From Phycisphaerales bacterium (lineage in GTDB: Bacteria > Planctomycetota > Phycisphaerae > Tepidisphaerales > Tepidisphaeraceae), in the NCBI GenBank assembly GCA_028288905.1, contig JAQGHJ010000106.1:1-8383 (forward strand): a stretch of 8,383 nt of DNA, read 5' to 3'. Positions within the stretch are counted from its first letter, which is position 1. Every line of letters starts with the position of its first letter. Under the pieces are notes generated by a model. That model ran no database searches and was not told where the DNA came from. It saw nothing but the letters and a program-made list of their open reading frames with translations. The position numbers were made by a program, and so were the translations under genes. This document shows positions 1 to 5,525 of this stretch, one piece after another.

Positions 1-121
1 TGACCGCCTCAAGGCATCGCCCGAACTCGGGCTGCCGGTGCTGGAGCCACTCCGGGCCGACCCCGCCAAATACGTGCAGGACACTGTCAGCAACTGGCTG
101 AACGACGCGGCCAAGACCTAG
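1..121 (+). CDS. DNA alkylation repair protein, C-terminal part, ending at an in-frame amber codon
   Basis: Codons run from position 2 in an open frame that enters from outside the window and stop at TAG 119-121. The visible 39 residues include [20 protein letters not shown] followed by WLNDAAKT. This resembles the HEAT-like helical repeats of the DNA alkylation repair (AlkC/AlkD-type, PF08713) superfamily, in which a segment of the form 'L..D.S.YV..SV.N.LND.SK' recurs near the C-terminus. Such proteins bind or excise alkylated bases in the cytoplasm. The stop falls in the middle of what is normally a continuous region, and family-like sequence continues after it in the same frame (next entry), so the true end is probably 220. 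Family assignment rests on a short motif and memory of the family; subfamily is not resolved. Confidence 0.72.
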   Translation, partial: DRLKASPELGLPVLEPLRADPAKYVQDTVSNWLNDAAKT

Positions 122-220
122 CCCTACTGGGTCCGGACCCTATGCGAGTTGTGGGAGCGAGAGTCGAGCACCCCAGAGGCGACCCGCCGAATCATCAAAC
201 GCGGCGCGCGGAACCTGTAG
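122..220 (+). pseudogene. In-frame continuation of the DNA alkylation repair gene beyond the amber stop
   Basis: Reading on from TAG 119-121 without any frame change gives 32 residues beginning PYWVRTLCELWERE and ending TRRIIKRGARNL before TAG 218-220. This is the C-terminal pattern expected in this family: a Trp-rich helix after 'K(T/S)xPxWV', then 'T..I(I/V)(K/R)RA.R.L'. The amber codon occupies a position where I would expect Gln or Arg; CAG to TAG is a single transition. Possible explanations are a recent nonsense mutation that removes the last helices, a sequencing or assembly error, or readthrough. The next gene's start at 256 lies 35 bases beyond the second stop, so both stops fit the spacing. 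Truncation could leave a folded but weakened protein. Confidence 0.65.
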
Positions 221-241
221 CCGCCGACGGTGCTAGCGCGA

Positions 242-247
242 TACCCT
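242..247 (+). promoter_or_regulatory. Possible -10 element of the patatin-like gene
   Basis: TACCCT keeps the three most conserved -10 bases (TA...T) and lies 8 bases before the ATG at 256, which would place the transcript start at or next to the start codon. No convincing -35 box was identified. Weak on its own; listed because the same geometry occurs more clearly at mutL. Confidence 0.15.
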
Positions 248-255
248 CGGCACCG

Positions 256-1557
256 ATGCGTAGCGACGCCACCTCCCACACCCGCCGCCGGGCCGCCGTC
301 GCGACCGCGGTTGTCGTACTCGCCTGCGCCGCCGGCTGCTCGTACCGCCCGGAGTCGCCGTTCAGCGGGCTGACGCCGGCCCAGGCCCGCGCCGTGTCGG
401 CCGAGCGGGCCGCCGCGCGGGACGACGTGCTGCGGGCCGACCTCCGGTCGGCGCTCGACCGCCGCCGGCCGCGGAACGTGTTGATTCTGTCCGGCGGGGA
501 CGCCGACGGGGCGTTCGGCTGCGGCGTCCTCGACGGGTGGGGCCGGCGCCCCGGCGGCCGGCCGCGGTTCGACGTCGTCACCGGCGTCAGCACCGGCGCC
601 CTGATCGCGACGTTCGCGTTCCTCGGGGAACCGGCCGACCACGCCGCGCTGCGGGCGGTCTACACGACGGTCCGCGATCGGGACGTGTTCACCGGGCCGT
701 TCGACTTGGGGCCGCCCAACTCGGTCTTCGACACGACCCCGCTCCGCCGGCTGATCGCCGCGGCGGTCACGCCGGAGGTGTTCCGCCGCGTCGCGGCCGC
801 CCACGCCGACGGGCGGCGACTTTACGTCTCGACCGTCGAACTGGAATCGGGCGAGACGTACGTCTGGCCGCTCAGCAAGCTGGCGTACGACGCGGTCGGA
901 CCGGCGGGCGGGACGGCGTCGGAGTCCGACCCGGGTCTCGCCCGGTTCCGCGACGTGCTGCTGGCGGCGGCGGCCATCCCCGTCCTGTTCCCGCCCGTCG
1001 AGATCGACCGCGGGCTGCACGCCGACGCCGGGCTGCGGGAGGCCGTCACGCTCCGCCGGTTCATGCTCGGCCTGCGGCGGGCGGCCGCGCTGGCGGTGGG
1101 GGCCGATGGGACGGATGGCGGTGCGACGGACGACGGTGCCGCCGGCCCGCCGGTCGTCTGGGCGATCGTCAACGGCAAGCTGCGTGGCCCGCCGGAGACG
1201 GTGGGGAACAACGTCGCGAGCATCGGCGTCCGTAGTCTGACGCTGTATACCGAGTCCCTGGTGCTCCTGAGCCTGCGTGACGCGGCCCACGTGGCCGGCG
1301 CCCGCGGCGCGGGCTTCCGCTTCCGCTGGATCTGCGAGCCGGACGACCTCGACCCCCGGGCGGGCGGCTCGGTCCTGCCCGCGATGTTCGATCCCGCCGT
1401 CACCCGGCAGCTGTACGCGGCCGGCGAAGGCTTGGGCGGCAGCGGCTCGTGGCACGACGGTCCGCCACCGCTCGATGCGGACGCCGACACGGACGCGGCC
1501 CCGGACGTACCGGAGATGAACGCCGCCGAGGGCGTGGCCCGCGACACCACCCCATGA
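256..1557 (+). CDS. Patatin-like phospholipase domain lipoprotein
   Basis: 433 residues from ATG 256. The start is chosen because it gives a lipoprotein signal: basic RTRRR-type N-region, hydrophobic stretch at about 13-26, and AAGC with the lipidated Cys at 28 (Cys24 is an alternative). An upstream ATG at 142 would overlap the tail of the preceding gene and bury the signal. The patatin fold is shown by SGGDADGAFGCG (79-90, oxyanion-hole loop), the nucleophile elbow GVSTG (110-114, Ser112), AAAIPVLFPPV (238-248) and the dyad aspartate in HADAG (Asp257). Patatins are Ser-Asp acyl hydrolases acting on phospholipids or other acyl esters; this one would be anchored to a membrane facing the periplasm. 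The oxyanion loop is unusual: the family GGGx(R/K)G is GGDADG here, and the DG(G/A) motif is DAG, so catalysis is uncertain. The stop overlaps the next start (ATGA), implying co-translation. Confidence 0.85.
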   Translation: MRSDATSHTRRRAAVATAVVVLACAAGCSYRPESPFSGLTPAQARAVSAERAAARDDVLRADLRSALDRRRPRNVLILSGGDADGAFGCGVLDGWGRRPGGRPRFDVVTGVSTGALIATFAFLGEPADHAALRAVYTTVRDRDVFTGPFDLGPPNSVFDTTPLRRLIAAAVTPEVFRRVAAAHADGRRLYVSTVELESGETYVWPLSKLAYDAVGPAGGTASESDPGLARFRDVLLAAAAIPVLFPPVEIDRGLHADAGLREAVTLRRFMLGLRRAAALAVGADGTDGGATDDGAAGPPVVWAIVNGKLRGPPETVGNNVASIGVRSLTLYTESLVLLSLRDAAHVAGARGAGFRFRWICEPDDLDPRAGGSVLPAMFDPAVTRQLYAAGEGLGGSGSWHDGPPPLDADADTDAAPDVPEMNAAEGVARDTTP

Positions 1558-2045
1558 CCTCGCCATCCCCCATCACCGTCGCCCCGGCCGCCGAGGCCGA
1601 GGTCCCGCTGATCCTTTCGTTCATCCGCGGATTGGCCGAGTACGAGAAGCTCGCCCACGCCTGCGTGGCGACCGAGGCGGACCTGCGGCAAACGCTGTTC
1701 GGGCCCCGGCCGTACGCCGAGGTGCTGATCGCCCGGGCCGGCGGGGAGCCGGCCGGGTTCGCGCTGTACTTCCACAACTACTCGACGTTCCTCGCCCGGC
1801 CCGGGCTTTACCTGGAGGACCTGTTCGTCCTCCCCGCGTTCCGGCGACGGGGGATCGGGCGGGCGCTGTTCGCCGCCCTCGCCCGCGTCGCGCGGGACCG
1901 CGGCTGCGGGCGGATGGAGTGGTCCGTGCTGAACTGGAACGCCCCGTCGATCGACTTCTACAAGAGCCTCGGTGCCGAGCCGCTGGACGAGTGGACGACC
2001 TTCAGGCTGGCCGGTGGCGCGATCGAGAAGGTCGCGGAGGGCTGA
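1554..2045 (+). CDS. GNAT family N-acetyltransferase, SSAT-like
   Basis: 163 residues from ATG 1554, overlapping the patatin-like gene by four bases (ATGA), which supports both the start and translational coupling. GNAT signatures: YLEDLFVLPAFRRRGIGRA (86-104) is motif A, with the acetyl-CoA pyrophosphate loop RRRGIG at 97-102; WSVLNWNAPSIDFYKSLGA (123-141) is motif B, with Tyr136 at the position of the general-acid tyrosine of diamine acetyltransferases. The combination HNYSTF...YLEDL...WNxxxxxFYKxLGA, plus YEK near residue 30, is characteristic of the spermidine/spermine N1-acetyltransferase and thialysine acetyltransferase branch. The likely reaction is acetyl-CoA-dependent N-acetylation of a polyamine, a lysine analogue or a related small amine in the cytoplasm; the substrate cannot be fixed from sequence. 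Length is normal for the family. No obvious functional link to its lipoprotein partner is visible. Confidence 0.9.
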   Translation: MTSPSPITVAPAAEAEVPLILSFIRGLAEYEKLAHACVATEADLRQTLFGPRPYAEVLIARAGGEPAGFALYFHNYSTFLARPGLYLEDLFVLPAFRRRGIGRALFAALARVARDRGCGRMEWSVLNWNAPSIDFYKSLGAEPLDEWTTFRLAGGAIEKVAEG

Positions 2046-2077
2046 AGCGTAAGCCGGCGGCATGGACGGTCGGACTC

Positions 2078-2261
2078 ACCACGAAGCCACGGAGTACACG
2101 AAGACGCGAAGTGGTGCGGGGGACGACTCCGAAGGGTTCCACGGGCGCGCCGGGGGCGTCCCTTATCCCGTATAGCGTCAGCCCGCAAACCGTCTGCTCG
2201 CGCGTTCCCGATCAGTTACCTTCGCTCTTCGTGACCTTCGTGCTCGTCGTGCCTTCGTGGT
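2078..2261. repeat. Inverted-repeat element with 9-bp-unit arms (copy 1)
   Basis: The left arm 2078-2111 begins ACCACGAAG and the right arm 2220-2261 ends CTTCGTGGT, its exact complement. Both arms are made of roughly 9-bp units close to NCACGAAGN: about four units in the left arm and nearly five in the right, so the arms match with a one-unit length difference. The interior (2112-2219, 108 bp) has no convincing coding content. The element occupies most of the 293-bp gap between the GNAT gene and rmlD. A second element with the same arm design and almost the same size lies at 7587-7775. Interpretation as a non-autonomous mobile or REP-like palindromic repeat is inference; no target-site duplication is evident. 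Confidence 0.7.
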
Positions 2262-2338
2262 AAGAACGAAGGTCAATCCCGCCGGGCGCGCAAGAGTCAC
2301 GGTGCCAACGCGGGTAGCCCGGCAGACTGAGACAGACC

Positions 2339-3232
2339 ATGAGCCTTTACGACTCCGTCCTGATCACCGGCGGCAACGGCATGTTGGCCTTCGCCGTCAA
2401 GGAGGCGCTCGCGGCCCGCGGCATCCCGTTCGCGTCGGTCGGCCGAGCCGAGTGCGACCTGGCCGACGTCGACGCGGTCGCGCGGACGTTCGACCGGGTG
2501 AAGCCGACGCTCGTGCTGAACTGCGCCGCGTACACGAACGTCGACGGGTGCGAGACGGACCCGACCGGCGCGACGGCCGGCAACACGACCGCCCCCGGCA
2601 ACCTCGCCAAGGCCTGCCGGGCCGGCGGGGCGGCGCTCGTCCACTACAGCACCGACTACGTATTCGACGGCAAGGGCGAACCGGCCGCCGACGGGTCGGG
2701 CCCCTGGCCGTGGCGGATAAACGACCCGGTCGCCCCGCTCGGGGCGTATGGCCGGAGCAAGCTCGCAGGCGAGCAACTGCTGCAAGAGCACGCCCCGGCT
2801 CGGTGGGTCATCGCCCGCACCCAATGGCTGTACGGCCCGAGCGGCAAGCACTTCGTGGACACGATGCTGAACGCCGCCCGGGCCGGCAAGCCGCTGAAGG
2901 TGGTGGCCGACCAAATCGGGTCGCCCACGTACACTCCGCACTTGGCCGCCGCCACGCTCGACGTGCTCGACCGCGGCGGGCAGGGCATCTGGCACCTGAG
3001 CAACAGCGGCCGCACAAGCTGGTTCGGGTTTACCGAAGCGATTATGGCGGCATTCGACGTGACGCCGGCGTCGCTCGTCCCGGCCACCAGTGCCGAGTGG
3101 AAGCAGATCCGCCCGCAGGCCGCCCACCGCCCGGCGTGGAGCGTGTTCGACCTGACGCCGTACGAGGCGCTGATTGGCAAGCCGATGCCCCGTTGGCAGG
3201 ACGGGCTGACGGCCTACGCGGGCCGGCGATAG
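2339..3232 (+). CDS. rmlD: dTDP-4-dehydrorhamnose reductase (RmlD), NAD(P)-dependent extended SDR
   Basis: 297 residues, the usual length for RmlD. It carries the Rossmann nucleotide-binding loop LITGGNGMLA (8-17), the family signature NCAAYTNVDGCE (61-72), STDYVFDG (104-111), the catalytic YGRSK (Tyr137, Lys141) and DQIGSPTYTPHLA (191-203) in the substrate domain. RmlD reduces dTDP-6-deoxy-L-lyxo-4-hexulose to dTDP-L-rhamnose, the last step of rhamnose donor synthesis for surface polysaccharides. No rmlA, rmlB or rmlC lies beside it, so either the pathway is dispersed or this is a paralogue with another sugar nucleotide. ATG 2339 is preferred: it places the glycine-rich loop right after a short N-terminal strand, as usual. 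A weak GAG lies 7 bases upstream; no strong ribosome binding site is seen. An open frame upstream from 2257 runs through the repeat element and is not coding. Confidence 0.9.
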   Translation: MSLYDSVLITGGNGMLAFAVKEALAARGIPFASVGRAECDLADVDAVARTFDRVKPTLVLNCAAYTNVDGCETDPTGATAGNTTAPGNLAKACRAGGAALVHYSTDYVFDGKGEPAADGSGPWPWRINDPVAPLGAYGRSKLAGEQLLQEHAPARWVIARTQWLYGPSGKHFVDTMLNAARAGKPLKVVADQIGSPTYTPHLAAATLDVLDRGGQGIWHLSNSGRTSWFGFTEAIMAAFDVTPASLVPATSAEWKQIRPQAAHRPAWSVFDLTPYEALIGKPMPRWQDGLTAYAGRR

Positions 3233-3258
3233 CCGGACGTAATGGGTGGCGACGGACG

Positions 3259-3307
3259 CGGCGGCCGGATCGCAGGCCTACGCGCAAAGTTGCCAAGCCG
3301 GCCGCCG
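3259..3307. repeat. GC-rich inverted repeat in the rmlD-CotH gap
   Basis: CGGCGGCCGG at 3259-3268 is exactly complementary to 3298-3307, with a 29-base loop. It lies 27 bases after the rmlD stop and 19 bases before the CotH start. It could attenuate or terminate rmlD transcription or structure the CotH leader, but no T-run follows and such 10-bp matches arise easily in GC-rich DNA. Confidence 0.3.
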
Positions 3308-3325
3308 GGCGGGACATTAACCGGC

Positions 3326-5407
3326 ATGAACCGCTCAATGCCGCGCGTGGGGTGGACGGGATGGGTCGCGGTGGCCGTCGCCTTGTGTTGGTTGGCGGCA
3401 CCCGATCCGGCGGCGGCGGCGGCCTGGTGCCGTGACGTGTCCCACGCGCCGATTCAGCCGAAAAGCGGCGAGGCCGTGAAGGTGTCCGCGGTCGTCGCGG
3501 CCGGCGTCACCGACGTCTCGCTCCAGTACCAGCTCGTCGAACCGGGCGACTACATCGAGCTGAAGGACCCGGCCTACGCGAAGAAGTGGGTCCCCCTCCC
3601 GATGCGCGCCGGCCCGCCTGCCAAGAACAACAAGGGGACGACGTACGCCGTCCAGCTCCCGGGCGACCTTCAGAAGAACCGCCGGCTCGTACGGTACCGC
3701 ATCACCGGCAAGTCGGTCGGCGGACAGGCCGTCACCTCGCCCGGCGGCGGGGAGGACGGCGAGAACCACGCCTACTTCGTCTACGACGGCGTGCCCGCCT
3801 GGGCCGGTGCGATCGAGCCCAAAAGCAACGACGTCAAGCGAAAGGAACCCGTCACTTTTCCGCCGGAGGCGATGCGGCGGGTGCAGGCGTACCACCTGCT
3901 CGGCAAGAAGCAGTCAGTCGAGAACGCCACCTGGAACGAGCAGGTCGGCGGCAAGGATTACAAGTACACCGGCACCCTCGTCGTCGGCGGCGAGGTGTTC
4001 GACCACGTCGGGTACCGCGCCCGCGGCGGCGGGTGGCGGTACGCGATGGCGAAGAACCAGTGGAAGTTCGACCTGCCGTCCGGCCAGCGGCTGAAGGCCA
4101 AGGACGACTTCGGCCGGCCGTACCCGGTGTCGTGGGGCAAGGTGAACCTCCGCGGGGCGATCCAGATGGGCCAGTACGGCCGCCGCGGCGAGCAGGGGCT
4201 GTACGAGTCGGTCGGGCTCCGGCTGTTCAACCTGGCCGGCGTGCCGGCCCCGCGGACGCACTACGTCCAGCTCCGGGTCGTCGACGAGCCGGAGGAGACT
4301 CCGTCCGACCAGTATCGCGGCGACTTCTGGGGCCTGTACGTGGCGATCGAGAACGAGGATGGGCGGTTCCTCAAGGGCCACGGCCTGCCGGACGGCAACC
4401 TGTACAAGATGATGAACGGGTCCGGCGACCTCGGGAACCAGGGCAAGGGGCAGCCCGGCGACAAGTCGGATCTGAACTCGTTCGTCGGGTCGTACGTCAG
4501 CGACCGGAAGCCGGACGACTGGTGGCAGGCCAACCTCGACCTGCAGAACTACTACAGCTACCGGTCGATCGTCGAGTGCGTCCACCAGTACGACATCGCC
4601 GAGGGGAAGAACTACGACTACTACCGGAACCCGAAGACCGGCAAGTGGATGGTGTTCCCGTGGGACCTGGACCTGACGTGGGGCGACCACATGTACGGCA
4701 ACGGCGACGAGCCGTTCAACAGCCGGGTGCTGTCGCAGCCGAGCTTCCGGGGGGAGTACCAGAACCGGCTGCGCGAGGTCCGGGACCTGCTGTACAACCC
4801 GGACCAGACCGGGCAGCTGATCGACGAGGCGGCGGCCGTCATCACCGGGCCGCCCGGCACCCCGACGATCGCCGAGGCCGACCGGCGGAAGTGGGACTTC
4901 CACCCGATCATGGCGAAGGTGGGCGGGCAGGCAGGCACCGGGCTGTACTACCAGGCGGCGGCGACGAAGGATTTCGCCGGGATGGTGGCCCAGATGAAGG
5001 CGTACGTCGTCAGCCGGGGAAAGTGGATCGACGACACGCTGCTGAACGACCCGAAGGTGCCCGCCGCCCCGACGGCCACCTACGCCGGCACCGCCGGGTA
5101 CCCGGCGGCCAAGTTGAAGTTCAAGGTCGGGCCGTACCAGGGGGCCGAGCCGTTCGCCGGGATGGCGTGGCGGCTGGCGGAGGTGGCGGCGAAGGACGCG
5201 AAGACGACGTTCCCGCCGACCGCCCGACCGTACGAGATCGCCGCGGTGTGGGAGAGTGGCGAGCAGAAGCAGTACGCCGCCGAAGCGACCGTGCCGGCCG
5301 ACGCGGTGAAGCCCGGCCGCACGTACCGGCTGCGGGCCCGGGTGAAGGACGCCGGCGGCAGGTGGAGCCACTGGTCGCCGGCGGTGGAGTTTGTGGCGGG
5401 CGGGTGA
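3326..5407 (+). CDS. Secreted CotH kinase family protein with N-terminal Ig-like and C-terminal FN3-like domains
   Basis: 693 residues from ATG 3326, chosen because it yields a clean Sec signal peptide: a basic start, hydrophobic core at about 11-24 and an Ala-rich cleavage region ending near AAAAA|WC at 33-34. An ATG at 3242 would put 28 unrelated residues ahead of the signal. Residues 38-155 look like an Ig-like beta-sandwich (HAPIQPKSGEAVKVSAVV start, paired strands). Residues 185-575 are the CotH domain: KNQWKFDL (243-250), GLYVAIENEDGRFLKGHGLP (336-355), NLYKM (358-362) and YRNPKTGKWMVFPWDLDLTW (433-452), whose WDLD supplies the acidic residues expected for metal-ATP binding in this atypical kinase fold. 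Residues about 615-690 end in PGRTYRLRARVKDAGGRWSH, an FN3-like strand pattern. CotH of Bacillus phosphorylates spore-coat proteins; targets in a non-sporulating host are unknown. The gene is convergent with mutL. Confidence 0.9.
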   Translation: MNRSMPRVGWTGWVAVAVALCWLAAPDPAAAAAWCRDVSHAPIQPKSGEAVKVSAVVAAGVTDVSLQYQLVEPGDYIELKDPAYAKKWVPLPMRAGPPAKNNKGTTYAVQLPGDLQKNRRLVRYRITGKSVGGQAVTSPGGGEDGENHAYFVYDGVPAWAGAIEPKSNDVKRKEPVTFPPEAMRRVQAYHLLGKKQSVENATWNEQVGGKDYKYTGTLVVGGEVFDHVGYRARGGGWRYAMAKNQWKFDLPSGQRLKAKDDFGRPYPVSWGKVNLRGAIQMGQYGRRGEQGLYESVGLRLFNLAGVPAPRTHYVQLRVVDEPEETPSDQYRGDFWGLYVAIENEDGRFLKGHGLPDGNLYKMMNGSGDLGNQGKGQPGDKSDLNSFVGSYVSDRKPDDWWQANLDLQNYYSYRSIVECVHQYDIAEGKNYDYYRNPKTGKWMVFPWDLDLTWGDHMYGNGDEPFNSRVLSQPSFRGEYQNRLREVRDLLYNPDQTGQLIDEAAAVITGPPGTPTIAEADRRKWDFHPIMAKVGGQAGTGLYYQAAATKDFAGMVAQMKAYVVSRGKWIDDTLLNDPKVPAAPTATYAGTAGYPAAKLKFKVGPYQGAEPFAGMAWRLAEVAAKDAKTTFPPTARPYEIAAVWESGEQKQYAAEATVPADAVKPGRTYRLRARVKDAGGRWSHWSPAVEFVAGG

Positions 5408-5410
5408 TTC

Positions 5411-5519
5411 GCCGTGGCACGGGTTTCCAACCCGTGTGAACGGGCCGGCACCGGTGGTACACCAAGGCGTTCGCTCCCGCCCCAGCCACCTCACACGGGT
5501 TGGAAACCCGTGGCACGGC
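5411..5519. repeat. REPIN-like element: two inverted palindromic repeats
   Basis: A 28-bp arm at 5411-5438 is the reverse complement of 5492-5519 with one mismatch (27/28). Each arm is itself a hairpin: CACGGGTT and AACCCGTG around a 3-base loop. Two REP-like palindromes in opposite orientation around a 53-bp spacer is the REPIN arrangement. The element starts 3 bases after the CotH stop and ends 6 bases before the mutL stop, so it fills the 118-bp convergent gap. In RNA from either strand it would fold into strong stems and may act as a two-way terminator; no T-run is present. No RAYT (Y1 HUH transposase) gene is in the window. Confidence 0.75.
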
Positions 5520-5525
5520 AGGTGG

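Noticed and set aside
142..255. Upstream ATG giving a 38-residue extension of the patatin-like protein
   Set aside because: It overlaps the conserved tail of the alkylation repair gene in another frame and would place a long Pro/Arg-rich stretch before the lipoprotein signal; ATG 256 fits a normal signal.
822..2063. 413-codon minus-strand open frame opposite the patatin and GNAT genes
   Set aside because: No recognisable motif, and both opposite-strand genes have strong family signatures.
2078..2261. CRISPR array
   Set aside because: The 9-bp units are contiguous and degenerate with no unique spacers, and the two arms are inverted rather than direct.
3242..3325. ATG at 3242 as the CotH start
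   Set aside because: It would precede the signal peptide with 28 residues of unrelated composition; the ATG at 3326 directly starts a typical signal.
2257..3435. Long plus-strand open frame overlapping rmlD in another frame
   Set aside because: It begins inside the repeat element, is Arg/Pro/Gly-rich with no recognisable motif, and conflicts with the well-supported rmlD frame.
3914..5494. Long minus-strand open frame opposite CotH
   Set aside because: It shows shadow composition from the GC-rich third positions of the CotH frame, has no motifs, and runs through the REPIN-like element.
5411..5519. Classical rho-independent terminator
   Set aside because: The stems are strong but no T-run follows on either strand, and the paired 28-bp arms fit a REPIN-like repeat better; a terminator role stays possible.
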